Under the pieces are notes generated by a model. That model did not search any database and was not told the origin of the DNA. It worked only from the letters and a program-made list of their open reading frames with translations. From contig SZXV01000005.1 of assembly GCA_005862225.1 (NCBI GenBank), positions 1-64,000 on the forward strand: 64,000 bases of DNA, written 5' to 3'. Shown piece after piece: positions 27,197 through 35,166 of the stretch (position 1 is the stretch's first letter; the number at the start of each line of letters is the position of its first letter). Source of the stretch: Chlorobium sp. Its GTDB lineage: Bacteria > Bacteroidota > Chlorobiia > Chlorobiales > Chlorobiaceae. Position numbers and translations under genes: made by a program.

Positions 27197-27453
27197 GTGC
27201 CGGAACTCAGTAGATTTCTTGGAATCATCATCACTATGCTCTATAATGATCACAGCCCGCCTCATTTTCACGCACAATATGGCGACTACAAAGTCAACGT
27301 TGAAATTTTTCAGGAATAGTTGATTGTCGTTTTCCAAAGCGAGCCCTTCACTCCCTGATGGAATGGTACGAAATTTATAAAGACAATCTTCTTGATGACT
27401 GGAATCTGGCAGCAAGGCATGAGCCTTTAAACAAAATCCCGCCATTGGAGTAA
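27197..27453 (+). pseudogene. Frameshifted DUF4160 gene
   Basis: The first frame gives LSRFLGIIITMLYNDHSPPH, then FHAQYGDYKVNVEIFQE and a stop at 27317-27319. The +1 frame continues with RFPKRALHSLMEWYEIYKDN and ends in LNKIPPLE at 27453. Together they make a complete DUF4160 protein of about 85 residues, broken by one base. DUF4160 genes pair with DUF2442 genes in putative TA modules. Confidence 0.75.
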
Positions 27454-27549
27454 ATGATTATGTTAGAAGTCACCAAGGCTGAATACAGAGAAGAGTATCG
27501 GATACAGATTACGTTTAACAACGGTGCAGCCGCTTGTATGCTCGCCTGA
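27454..27549 (+). pseudogene. Truncated DUF2442 gene
   Basis: 31 codons directly after the DUF4160 stop. VTKAEYREEYRIQITFNNG is the DUF2442 opening, then the frame closes at TGA 27547-27549 where the family would continue for 50 or more residues. It is the partner of the broken DUF4160 gene. Confidence 0.65.
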
Positions 27550-27584
27550 ATAGAGTGCGTTGATGAACATGAATGTCGTTTTCA

Positions 27585-27812
27585 TCAAGAACGATTCCCT
27601 TCCGTGACAAATGGTGTTGAGTGCGACTTTTCCTCTGCCCGTGCAACCAGAAGATCACGAACAAAATCAATGGGCAAATCTGGATTATCGAGAGCCGCCC
27701 GTCCGATCATCGCCCAAAACTCAATCTGTCCAGTAATGGTACGATGCTCAGCCTTAGCCTGTGCTTTTGCCTGACCATACCAGGTATCATCTATTCGTAC
27801 TGGCATTCCCAT
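27585..27812 (-). CDS. ParD-like antitoxin
   Basis: 75 aa. MPVRIDDTWYGQAKAQAKAE and HRTITGQIEFWAMIGRAALD are the ribbon-helix-helix segment of the ParD-like family. The ATG at 27812 follows AAAGGGGG at a good distance. No intact toxin gene adjoins on the minus strand, so the module is incomplete or the toxin lies elsewhere. Confidence 0.75.
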   Translation of the reverse strand: MGMPVRIDDTWYGQAKAQAKAEHRTITGQIEFWAMIGRAALDNPDLPIDFVRDLLVARAEEKSHSTPFVTEGNRS

Positions 27813-28158
27813 AATTTCCCCCTTTGGATAACATAGCTACAAGGGTAGTGAAAAGTGACGCATCAAACAAATACACCTCCAAATTTGGTCTCTTCATCCT
27901 GATGATTGCCGATACTAATAACGTTTCTATATCACAGAAAAGAAAGGAGTTAATGAGTTCTTTCCAAGATTGCTGACAATATTTATTATGTAATAAAGAG
28001 TTATTATTCTGTTGTATATTGCTTGTATATATGATGGGTCGATATGCAAAAACTGATTTCTGTCAGGCAATGCCGCAGGTTCATGAGGATTTTTTCTGAG
28101 CATCAAACTTCAAACTGCTGCGCAGGCAGCAATCATAAAATAAACTTATAGGTTGATT
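27813..28158. other. Intergenic region between ParD-like and HigB-like modules
   Basis: About 345 bases, AT-rich from 27960. TTGTATATTGCTTGTATATATGATGG around 28011-28037 has TATA-rich half sites that could be the promoter/operator of the downstream toxin-antitoxin pair. No gene is recognised. Confidence 0.4.
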
Positions 28159-28725
28159 ATGATGAAGCTTGTTCGTATATTTCCGTCTGAAGGTTCAGGT
28201 TTGTTTGCAGTTCATTTTCCAGAAAAGCCGTGTGATGAATTTAGATCGTTGTTTGATTTTTGGAGTGATCCCGAGTTACTTGAGAACTTTTTCGAGGCCA
28301 ATACAGGTGATTTACAACAATCCCGATATGGCTATCCTTCGATTGATGATGCTGTATTATGGACAATAGAGGAGGCTCAATTCCTCCTGAAAGTTTTGTA
28401 CAAAAGAGCTCAACAAGGACAGAGAGAGCCATCCAGCGCCTTACAAACCCTGTTCAGGCCACTTGGGCCATCAGATGCTCGCACTCTCTCTTGGCAACGC
28501 AGTAAGGTTTATGGTCGTCACCACAAAGGTTGGCTCAGGGTGTATGCTATTCGTCTGAGTGCAAATACATTTATTGTGACCGGAGGCGCCATTAAGTTGA
28601 CCCAAAGGATGGAGGAACGAAGTCATACCGAGCGTGAGCTTGTCAAACTTGAAAAGGTTAAAGAGTTTTTAAGAAGAAACGGAATTCATGACGGCGATTT
28701 TGAGGTATTAGAGATCAATCAATAA
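28159..28725 (+). CDS. HigB-like toxin of a toxin-first TA pair
   Basis: 188 aa. The central part [20 protein letters not shown] and [20 protein letters not shown], with a C-terminal [17 protein letters not shown], matches a family of toxin-like proteins found before XRE-type regulators in Chlorobi and Bacteroidetes. The biochemical activity is not established; a RelE/HigB-like RNA interference fold is the usual suggestion. The antitoxin gene starts 14 bp downstream. ATG 28159 or 28162 could be the start. Confidence 0.6.
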   Translation: MMKLVRIFPSEGSGLFAVHFPEKPCDEFRSLFDFWSDPELLENFFEANTGDLQQSRYGYPSIDDAVLWTIEEAQFLLKVLYKRAQQGQREPSSALQTLFRPLGPSDARTLSWQRSKVYGRHHKGWLRVYAIRLSANTFIVTGGAIKLTQRMEERSHTERELVKLEKVKEFLRRNGIHDGDFEVLEINQ

Positions 28726-28739
28726 AAACAGAAATGAAA

Positions 28740-29135
28740 ATGGGCGTTGATACTCTTGAAGAGAAACTTGCAGCCATAACTGCAAAAGAGGTCTCTGGAT
28801 GGTTAGATGATGCGAAATACAGAATAGAGAATGAGAGATGGTTGAAACATTCACAGGCCTTCGCGTTGAGAATTCTGCGGACGTTACGCGCAAAAAACAT
28901 TTCACAGAAGGAGCTTGCTGAAAAAATAGGTGTATCGCCCCAGCACGTTAATAAAATTGTCAAAGGGAGGGAAAACCTTACCCTCGAAACCATTTCAAAA
29001 CTTGAAGCGGCCCTTGAAATTTCGCTTTTGATGGTTCCTTCACTGGCGAGCGATACAGAATCCGAAATTGGGCAACCTTCTATGCCGAAGCATAAAACTG
29101 TGTTGCCAACAGCAAAACTGAATGAAAGTCGGTAA
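28740..29135 (+). CDS. XRE-family antitoxin
   Basis: About 131 aa. The helix-turn-helix is [20 protein letters not shown] (about residues 58-77) with [17 protein letters not shown] after it; the N-terminal 45 residues are a toxin-binding helical part. The start ATGGGC at 28740 is preferred over 28734 because the damaged second copy at 33557 keeps exactly this start. It would neutralise and co-repress the preceding toxin. Confidence 0.8.
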   Translation: MGVDTLEEKLAAITAKEVSGWLDDAKYRIENERWLKHSQAFALRILRTLRAKNISQKELAEKIGVSPQHVNKIVKGRENLTLETISKLEAALEISLLMVPSLASDTESEIGQPSMPKHKTVLPTAKLNESR

Positions 29136-29349
29136 CAAGGCAATCCTTCGCAAAATTAAAAAAGATTTTTCCTGAACTGGAAGAGCACCCCTTGCCACAG
29201 GCACAGGTAAACCTGAAGCATTGAAAGGAGATTTTTCTGGTCTCTGGTCAAAAAGGCTTAACCAGCAGCATCGCATGATCTATGAGATTATCGATGAAAC
29301 TGTAACCGGTTATGTTCTTTCCGCCAAAGGCCATTATAACGACAAATAA
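29130..29349 (+). pseudogene. Frameshifted YoeB/Txe-type toxin remnant
   Basis: The first frame reads [18 protein letters not shown]. After a shift near 29200, another frame gives [20 protein letters not shown] and [20 protein letters not shown] with a final GHYNDK and stop. This is the C-terminal two thirds of a YoeB/Txe mRNA interferase, including the catalytic His/Tyr end. No antitoxin of the YefM type precedes it. Confidence 0.75.
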
Positions 29350-29434
29350 ACCGTTATAACAGATCATGTAAACCCGGCCAAGCGCTGGGGAGCACCAAAG
29401 CCGAGTCTGCCTTTGCCCAAAACAGCAAACGAGA

Positions 29435-29463
29435 TTGCTTACACAGCGATTTTTTGCTATATA
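29435..29463 (+). promoter_or_regulatory. Probable promoter of vapBC
   Basis: TTGCTT (29435-29440) and TATATA (29458-29463) are 17 bases apart, about 35 bp upstream of vapB. The downstream TATACTGATAATGTATA is a near-palindrome spanning the start region, a likely VapBC operator. Confidence 0.55.
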
Positions 29464-29496
29464 CTGATAATGTATACATTCTTTCAGGAGAGAGCA

Positions 29497-29730
29497 ATGA
29501 CTATCAGCACCGTCTTTATCAATAATCGCTCGCAGGCAGTAAGATTGCCTGTTGATACCCGTTTGCCGGAGAGCGTTAAAAAAGTAAGCATTCGGGTAAA
29601 AGGTAATGAGCGGATAATTGCGCCCGTTGGCCAGACGTGGGACAGCTTTTTTCTCGGGAAGCAAAAGGTGACGGATGATTTTATGGAAGAGCGTGACGCA
29701 GGGGAGCAGCCAGAGCGGGAGGCTTTGTAA
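29497..29730 (+). CDS. vapB: VapB antitoxin (AbrB/SpoVT fold)
   Basis: 77 aa. FINNRSQAVRLPVDTRLPES and VKKVSIRVKGNERIIAPV form the swapped-hairpin DNA-binding domain; SFFLGKQKVTDDFMEERDAG is the toxin-binding tail. CAGGAGAG precedes the ATG. The stop overlaps the vapC start (TAATG). It should neutralise VapC and repress the operon jointly with it. Confidence 0.9.
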   Translation: MTISTVFINNRSQAVRLPVDTRLPESVKKVSIRVKGNERIIAPVGQTWDSFFLGKQKVTDDFMEERDAGEQPEREAL

Positions 29731-30137
29731 TGCTGCGCTATCTTCTTGATACCAATATTGTTATCTATACCTTGAAGCGTCGTCCAATCGAGGTATTGGA
29801 CGTTTTCAACAAAAATGCAGAACGAATGGCCATTTCCTCCATCACGTTGTCTGAATTATATTATGGCGCGGAAAAAAGCAGCAACGTGAGTGCAAACCTT
29901 TCAGTAATTGAAGATTTCTGCAGCAGGCTTGAGGTTTTGCCTTATGGAGCAAAGGCTTCGCAGCATTACGGTGCCATCCGGGCAACTCTTGCAAAAGCGG
30001 GTCAGCCAATCGGTGTCAACGATGTCCATATCGCTGCTCATGCCCGCAGTGAAGGGCTGATTCTGGTCACCAACAATGTCAAGGAGTTTATCAGGGTTCC
30101 TGCTTTACAGATTGAGAATTGGGTGAGTTCAGCATAG
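29730..30137 (+). CDS. vapC: VapC toxin (PIN-domain ribonuclease)
   Basis: 135 aa, full length. The PIN acidic residues are present: LLDTNIVIYTL (Asp near 7), SSITLSELYYGAEKS (Glu), IGVNDVHIAAHAR (Asp) and LVTNNVKEF. VapC toxins cut specific tRNAs or rRNA. With VapB this is one of the few complete modules of the cluster. Confidence 0.92.
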   Translation: MLRYLLDTNIVIYTLKRRPIEVLDVFNKNAERMAISSITLSELYYGAEKSSNVSANLSVIEDFCSRLEVLPYGAKASQHYGAIRATLAKAGQPIGVNDVHIAAHARSEGLILVTNNVKEFIRVPALQIENWVSSA

Positions 30138-30204
30138 ACTTCACTGAAAATGGAAGAAGGTTTCAACGATTGAAGTGGACTCCCAACCACGAGACAAAAA
30201 GCCG

Positions 30205-30499
30205 ATGCAACACAAGGAAGCCACCGTCCGCATCAAAATCAACAGGCTGCTTGAAGAGGCCGGTTGGCAAGGAGCAGGCACGGAAGTATGCCCGCTCACA
30301 GAACTCCCGTTTTATCATTCTCTCAAATGGTAATCTCCACTACTTCCGGGATCTCGAACGGGGTAATCCTTACTTGATAACCTCATTCCCTAAGCCGGAC
30401 TCCGTCACCGGTTACCAGAAGGTGAGCAGTGACCCGAAGGCTCTTCTCCATGAGCAGATAGGGGCCGATTATATCCCCCTGACCCAGCGCCCGAATTAG
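30205..30499 (+). pseudogene. Remnant of a type I restriction endonuclease subunit (HsdR-like)
   Basis: From ATG 30205 one frame gives HKEATVRIKINRLLEEAGW, an HsdR N-terminus. From about 30262 a second frame gives GKEQARKYARSQNSRFIILS and NGNLHYFRDLERGNPYLIT with LTQRP at the end, the nuclease-domain part of the same family. The conserved segment between them is deleted and the frame changes. The helicase part is absent. Confidence 0.7.
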
Positions 30500-30560
30500 G
30501 CTGCAGAAGCGGGTTGGCAGACCGACGCAGAACACCCCGACGACATCAAGGCCAACAAGC

Positions 30561-30662
30561 AAGAAACGGCAACTCAATCTTGCTAAACATAAGCTTGATT
30601 TTGTTGATGTATGGTTTTTGTTTGATGGGCGGAAATGCTTTACTCCAGTATCGGATTATTTT
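30561..30662 (+). pseudogene. BrnT toxin N-terminal fragment
   Basis: KKRQLNLAKHKLDFVDVWFL followed by FDGRKCFTPVS matches the opening of BrnT toxins (K-N-N--KHG-F-EA---FD). The frame runs without a stop into the DUF2442 gene, so the two are fused; BrnT is normally about 90 residues. Confidence 0.55.
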
Positions 30663-30914
30663 TTGAAGTATGTTATTGTGGAAGTGATACCACTTTCAGG
30701 ACTGAGATTACAAGTCAGATTAACAGATGACCAGGAACTAACCCTGAATCTTGAACCTTTGATACAAAGTCGCGATGCCTACTGGCGACTGCGTCAGGAG
30801 AGGTATTTTCGGCAGGTTAGTATCGATCCAATTGGCGGCATCTGCTGGCCAGAAGGTGAAGACCTTGTTCCTGACGGGCTGGAACGTTACGTTATAAGCG
30901 TTCCACAGAATTGA
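30663..30914 (+). CDS. DUF2442 protein
   Basis: 83 aa from TTG 30663. YVIVEVIPLSGLRLQVRLTD, then LNLEPLIQSRDAYWRLRQER and GGICWPEGEDLVPDGLERYV are the full DUF2442 domain, a partner of DUF4160 in putative TA modules. No intact DUF4160 adjoins. The open frame extends upstream into BrnT-like sequence, so the real start is uncertain. Confidence 0.7.
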   Translation: MKYVIVEVIPLSGLRLQVRLTDDQELTLNLEPLIQSRDAYWRLRQERYFRQVSIDPIGGICWPEGEDLVPDGLERYVISVPQN

Positions 30915-31088
30915 TTCCGTAGAAAAAGATTCAACAGGGACTTGTCGCAGGATCAACGCTTGTGAGTGTCGTGTAAAAAATTTCGTGGGAACCAAAAAAA
31001 GCAAGAGGTGGCTTACAGCGTCATACTCGCTGAAGTGCAGGGTAAGTTGGCCGTTACCCCTGAATTGTCGGGAAAGTGCCGGAGTCGC

Positions 31089-31589
31089 TCAGATTTTGCT
31101 TATCGTTTTCAGTGGTAAAAACAGGGTGTGAAGGGCGCCAATGCAAGGGATAAAGCCGTGGTGCAGATAAAACGCCTCCGCCTGTTCATTTTTTGCATCG
31201 ACGAGCAGAGCGTAGACTGCCATTGATGAATGTGATGACCTGAGAAGGGCATCTGCGATAAGTGCGCTCCCGATACCTTTTCCCTGATAGCGCCGGTCTA
31301 CGGCGAGACGTCCTATTCTTGAGGCTGGAACGGCATCATAGCGGGGCATTTTTCTGGCGATCTCTTTGGGTAAACCTGGTAACGGAATTTGCGCGGCTGA
31401 AAGTGTGTAGTAGCCAGCGGTTTGTTGATTGACGTTATCGACAGCAATAAAACAGTTGGTGATATTTCTCTTGATATCCTGACCGACCTGCGCTGAAAAG
31501 TAGTGATCCAGAGCTTCAGAGCCAGAGCAGAACCCCTCTCGTACATTGTCTTTGCTCAGTGGAATCACTGAAAATGGTGGTTGCTCCAT
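31089..31589 (-). CDS. GNAT acetyltransferase toxin (TacT/AtaT-like)
   Basis: 166 aa from ATG 31587-31589. FCSGSEALDHYFSAQVGQDI is the typical N-terminus, RIGRLAVDRRYQGKGIGSAL is the acetyl-CoA-binding motif A, and AFYLHHGFIP is motif B. Toxins of this group acetylate the amino acid on charged tRNAs and block translation. It lies 13 bp downstream of a DUF1778 antitoxin on the minus strand. The pair looks intact. Confidence 0.88.
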   Translation of the reverse strand: MEQPPFSVIPLSKDNVREGFCSGSEALDHYFSAQVGQDIKRNITNCFIAVDNVNQQTAGYYTLSAAQIPLPGLPKEIARKMPRYDAVPASRIGRLAVDRRYQGKGIGSALIADALLRSSHSSMAVYALLVDAKNEQAEAFYLHHGFIPCIGALHTLFLPLKTISKI

Positions 31590-31602
31590 AACGCAACAAG
31601 GG

Positions 31603-31971
31603 TTATTGATCCTGACCAAACAATGCTGCATGATTTTCGAATGCCCGTCGCAAAGCTGCATTGGGCTCTGGTGGATTCAGCAACGCCTCGGCAAAGGCAA
31701 GCTGGCCTTCGATTGACAACTGGATAACGGAATTTTCCTCAATTGCTTTCGTTGCAGCCTCAAGAGCCGCATAGACAACAAAATCAGTCACCGTTCGTCC
31801 TTGAATTTCGGCGGCTCGTTTGATTTGTGCGTGAACATTTTGGGTTATCCGTGCTTCCAGGCGCGTCTTTCCCCCAGTTAACTCTTTCGAAGAGACTCTT
31901 GTCGCCAGATTGAGTTTGTCGTATGTCCCTGCTGGCTCTTTCACACCTTTTTGCTTGAGATCTGTGCTCAT
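31603..31971 (-). CDS. DUF1778 ribbon-helix-helix antitoxin
   Basis: 122 aa. KTRLEARITQNVHAQIKRAA and EIQGRTVTDFVVYAALEAAT are the DNA-binding part; the C-terminal tail FAEALLNPPEPNAALRRAFE binds the acetyltransferase. The N-terminal 40 residues are longer than usual. ATG 31971 is taken because the extension to 32070 crosses the operator-like repeat. Confidence 0.88.
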   Translation of the reverse strand: MSTDLKQKGVKEPAGTYDKLNLATRVSSKELTGGKTRLEARITQNVHAQIKRAAEIQGRTVTDFVVYAALEAATKAIEENSVIQLSIEGQLAFAEALLNPPEPNAALRRAFENHAALFGQDQ

Positions 31972-31979
31972 GGGTAGCT

Positions 31980-32014
31980 TGTATATGTTGTACGGCAGAT
32001 TACCGCAATATACA
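31980..32014 (-). promoter_or_regulatory. Operator-like imperfect inverted repeat upstream of DUF1778-GNAT pair
   Basis: TGTATATGTTG and CAATATACAG-type half sites face each other about 15 bases apart immediately upstream of the antitoxin start. This is where a DUF1778-toxin complex would autoregulate. Symmetry is imperfect. Confidence 0.5.
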
Positions 32015-32135
32015 GATAGAGTTGATGAGAGCAACGGGAAAAAATTTTGCAGATGACAATTTTGGGTCAATGGATGTGAAGCGAATTGTGCATGGACATT
32101 TCAGCAATGGCATCATCAACTGAATGGGAAGCATA

Positions 32136-32424
32136 TTACTGCAACAACCACTGCCAGAGCGGCATGACTGTAACGGCTATTCCATGATGCTCAAACTCTT
32201 CTGATCCGTTAAGCGTGATAATCAGGCCACAGCGCAAACAGAATTTGTTGCAGCACTCCGTCAGGCCGCGAAGCTCCCTGTGACGTGTTTTTACATCGCC
32301 GAGGGTTGTTGAAACCTGAATGGCCTCCGTCACATCGAAACTTTTTTTTGACAATGAAGTCACACTCCGATTTATCCTTGAAAAAGCAGATCTCTTTTTT
32401 CCGACGCTTGAGTTCCAGAAAAAT
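32136..32424 (-). pseudogene. C-terminal fragment of an AAA+ ATPase with DUF4143
   Basis: Two minus-strand frames together read FLELKRRKKEICFFKDKSEC with DFIVKKK, then VTEAIQVSTTLGDVKTRHRE and IAVTVMPLWQWLLQ. This is the end of a DUF4143 domain, whose family has about 400 residues. A frameshift lies between KKK and VTEAIQ, and the ATPase domain is missing. Confidence 0.7.
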
Positions 32425-32695
32425 GTGCCTTTGATCTTGATAACCGAGCAAGCACTCGATATTGCCAACTCGCTGATAGCGAAGGGGATTATTCCAGCCA
32501 AGGCGGCTGAAGATGCGCTCCACATTGCATATTGCCTCAGTCAATGGAGTTGATTATCTTCCGGCGTGGAATTGTCGGCACATTGGAAACCCTGAGAGGC
32601 AAAGAGGTATCGCAGCTCACCTTAAAGATACTGGCTTATCGCTGCCATTTGTTTGCATCCCCGAAGAACTACTTGGAGAAGAAGATGTGGAATGA
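32425..32695 (+). pseudogene. C-terminal fragment of a PIN-domain protein, frameshifted
   Basis: The first frame gives ITEQALDIANSLIAKGIIPA and KAAEDALHIAYCL; the next gives VNGVDYLPAWNCRHIGNPER and FVCIPEELLGEEDVE. Joined, they are the C-terminal half of a PIN-like family (--AEDALHIA---GVDYLLTWN--HI). The N-terminal half is absent. The fragment begins where the divergent DUF4143 fragment begins, so the two pieces were joined by a rearrangement. Confidence 0.7.
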
Positions 32696-32888
32696 CGAAA
32701 TCGTAGATGAAGCAAGAGCTATTCGGGATGCCCACGCAGCCAAATTTGGTTATGACTTGCAGGCTATCTATGCTGATCTGAAAAAGTCAGAAGCTGAACG
32801 TATGGCCGCTGGTCATCCATGTATTCCTGAGCCTGAGCGTCCGGTACCCAGCACTGCATTGCAACGGTCTCGCTTCGCTCAGCGCTGA
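32685..32888 (+). CDS. Small conserved protein encoded behind PIN gene
   Basis: 67 aa, ATG 32685, overlapping the end of the PIN fragment by 11 bp. MWNDEIVDEARAIRDAHAAK and FGYDLQAIYADLKKSE are typical of a small protein often encoded with this PIN family, perhaps the antitoxin. It is full length; its partner is broken. Confidence 0.6.
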   Translation: MWNDEIVDEARAIRDAHAAKFGYDLQAIYADLKKSEAERMAAGHPCIPEPERPVPSTALQRSRFAQR

Positions 32889-32926
32889 ATTCAGACATTA
32901 TCAACACATAAAAAACGAGAGGCACA

Positions 32927-33298
32927 ATGTTACCGGAAGTACTGCCAGAACTGATGAAGGCGGATGGCGTCGTTGCCATTGCGACCATAGGAGAAGACGG
33001 TCCTCATATGGTTAACACCTGGAATGCCTATTTGGCAATGTCCGAGGATGGCCGCTTGTTGATACCTGCCGGTTACATGAACAAGACAGAGACAAACGTG
33101 GCGTATAACCCCATTGTACTCATTACGTTAGCAAGCAGCAAGGTAAAGGGACTCCACGGTCCGGGCGCAGGCTGTTTGATCAAAGGCAAGGCGAAGTTCA
33201 TCACATCCGGACCAGAGTTTGATTTGCTGAAGAAACGTTTTGATTGGTTGCGCGCGACAATGGCCGTAACAATCGAATCTGCGACTCAAACATTGTGA
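32927..33298 (+). CDS. Small FMN-binding split-barrel protein (copy 2)
   Basis: 123 aa, same length as the copy at 2538-2909 and different at 11 positions (for example L21I, N63I, Q79P, W123L). It keeps VVAIATIGEDGPHMVNTWNA and ESATQTL. AGAGGCAC precedes the ATG. The similarity between the two loci continues only weakly for about 35 bases past the stop. A TA cluster is an unusual place for this gene; it probably came with a duplicated segment. Confidence 0.85.
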   Translation: MLPEVLPELMKADGVVAIATIGEDGPHMVNTWNAYLAMSEDGRLLIPAGYMNKTETNVAYNPIVLITLASSKVKGLHGPGAGCLIKGKAKFITSGPEFDLLKKRFDWLRATMAVTIESATQTL

Positions 33299-33320
33299 TT
33301 CTCATTGCCCGTCTTGCCTG

Positions 33321-33542
33321 ATGATTCTGCTTTACCTGGTCAGTATGGGCTTGCTGGTTAAACTATCCCTCTACCTATCGGATTTCTTTGAACGTAACCG
33401 CTCCAGCTATTATGATGCCTTGACGCAGGAGCGAGTCAGTAATGACCTGATCTATTGGGTGCGGTTTTTTCTCAATGGAGTAGCTCAGACCGCAACCAAA
33501 GGACGAGAGGTCTTCGAGCAGATTTTGACCCTCCGCACATAG
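33321..33542 (+). pseudogene. C-terminal fragment of a Fic-family protein
   Basis: LLYLVSMGLLVKLSLYLSDF followed by FERNRSSYYDALTQERVSND and LIYWVRFFLNGVAQTA is the conserved helical end of Fic/DOC AMP-transferases that carry an N-terminal DUF4172-type part. The catalytic HPFxxGNGR motif and everything before it are missing. Confidence 0.7.
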
Positions 33543-33556
33543 GGATAATAACAAAA

Positions 33557-33840
33557 ATGGGCGTTGATACTCTTGAAGAGAAACTTGCAGCCATAACTGC
33601 AAAAGGGTGCTCTGGATGGTTAGAAGATGCGAAATACAGAATAGAGAATGAGACATGGTTGAAACATTCCCAGGCCATCGCGTTGCGAATTCTGCGGACG
33701 TTACGCGCAAAAAACATTTCACAGAGTTGCCCTTGAAATTTCGCTTTTGATGGCTCCTTCACTGGCGAACGATACAGAACTCGAAATTGGGCAACCTTAT
33801 ATGCCGAAGCACAAAACCATGTTGACAAAAGGAATTAATG
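33557..33840 (+). pseudogene. Damaged second copy of XRE antitoxin gene
   Basis: From ATG 33557 the sequence follows 28740 onward almost base for base ([17 protein letters not shown], then [13 protein letters not shown]). At about 33723 roughly 100 bases present in the first copy are absent, removing the whole helix-turn-helix and shifting frame; the similarity resumes at gcccttgaaatttcg and continues to about 33835. The toxin gene that precedes the first copy is not present here. Confidence 0.85.
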
Positions 33841-33865
33841 TCAAAGTGGAATGAGCTCACTCACG

Positions 33866-33996
33866 GTTAACGTTTGGCAGATTGGCGATGGGCGGGCTTT
33901 TCATTACAAAATTTTGTTCGGAGAACTGAACTTTCGGTTACCACAAAACTGTCAAGCGGAGACGAAACCCCGCCTATTGCCAATGTGCTGTTATGT
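33866..33996 (-). repeat. attC-like site 1 (after PLD cassette)
   Basis: The outer arms pair: attggcgatgggcggg (left) against the reverse complement of the right arm, attggcaataggcggg, 14 of 16. The ends carry GTTAAC (33866) and GTTATGT (33990-33996). The centre (about 33905-33965) is unpaired or weakly paired. The PLD gene stops 13 bases from its edge. Confidence 0.75.
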
Positions 33997-34008
33997 GCCG
34001 TAATTCTT

Positions 34009-34890
34009 TCAGTTGTCATATACCACTCCAAATGTTGTGTCGTCAAATTTGTCAGGTAGTCTGTCCCCAACAAATTTGTTTTTCCAAATTATGTTTGTCT
34101 CTACGAAATCATCGTCACGGTAACGAAGTCCAGAGTTTACACGTCCGATAGCGTGAATGGTTATTTTGTTTTTTACATAAGAATCAAGTAGCCTGTTGAT
34201 GTCACGGTCAATTAGTTCCGTTTCATAGTCGTCAGAAGAGTCTTGATAAGCATTTAACATAAACTCTATTCTGTTATTTAGAATACAGTTCTGTAATGTT
34301 TTTTGATGGTTGCAACACGTGCAAACTTCGATAATGTCGCCATAAACTTCATAATACTTTGTTGTCTTTTCGCTGAATACTAAAATATTAAATAGCTCTC
34401 CATCACATTTATTTTCTTGGCATTTTGTGTTTTTTTGAAGGTCTTTTATAGCTTTTGATTCTATATCCCAAAGTTTATTGAATTCACTAATAAACTTCGT
34501 TACTTCATTTGGGAAGTCCTTTATGATTATTATGTTTTCAAAGCTACTTGTTGCGTTTGGTGACCAATTAAATGAACCGTTTAATATTGTCTTGCTGTCA
34601 ACGATAGCAAATTTATGGTACATATGATTTGTCTCTCGAGGCATTTTCAAAAGTCTGATTTCCGCTCCAAAATTTACCAAGTTGTCTATGATGGTTTGAT
34701 GGGAACGATTTTGCCAATTGTCGCTACAAACTATTTTGAGTTTTGCTTTATTTGTAAGAACTTCTTTAAATATGTTGAAGTATTCCTTGAAGTTAATCCA
34801 AGCTACTGCAATCAATACGGTTTCTTTCGTCTGCTTTAATTCAGTTTCAATAACTGATTTGTGGTTTTCAAAATGTGATTCTACTGTCAT
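34009..34890 (-). CDS. Cassette gene: phospholipase D-like nuclease family protein
   Basis: 293 aa. A single HKD motif is present as YHKFAIVDSKTILNGSFNWS (about residues 91-110), so it would act as a dimer, as in Nuc-type PLD nucleases. KTKETVLIAVAWINF-like strands precede it. The second half (about 155-293) includes a CTCC pair and no recognised domain. It is very AT-rich compared with the core genes. Role unknown; a DNA- or lipid-cleaving defence effector is one possibility. Confidence 0.75.
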   Translation of the reverse strand: MTVESHFENHKSVIETELKQTKETVLIAVAWINFKEYFNIFKEVLTNKAKLKIVCSDNWQNRSHQTIIDNLVNFGAEIRLLKMPRETNHMYHKFAIVDSKTILNGSFNWSPNATSSFENIIIIKDFPNEVTKFISEFNKLWDIESKAIKDLQKNTKCQENKCDGELFNILVFSEKTTKYYEVYGDIIEVCTCCNHQKTLQNCILNNRIEFMLNAYQDSSDDYETELIDRDINRLLDSYVKNKITIHAIGRVNSGLRYRDDDFVETNIIWKNKFVGDRLPDKFDDTTFGVVYDN

Positions 34891-34991
34891 AATATGTTAT
34901 TACTTATTATAGTGTCTTATATTCATTTTGTTTTAAAAGTTCTCAAATTATTTTTCTCAATCGTCAGTTTGTGGTGTCGTCCTATTATGGC

Positions 34992-35121
34992 ACATAACGT
35001 TTCGCAGCTACACGCAGGACGGGATTTAACCGATGAACTGCCTACGAAGAGATGCCTTTCAATATACTAATTTCCTGCAACGAAGCACCGAAACCCGGCT
35101 TGCGGGTAACTAATGTTAACG
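34992..35121 (-). repeat. attC-like site 2 (after cassette C)
   Basis: The arms cgcaggacggg and cgcaagccggg (reverse complement of the right arm) pair at 9 of 11, with further matches outward to ACATAAC (34992-34998) and GTTAACG (35115-35121). Length and layout match the other three sites. Confidence 0.65.
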
Positions 35122-35166
35122 GCTGGGCTACTGTTCGTCCGAAGCGATATTCCCCAAAATTCATAA

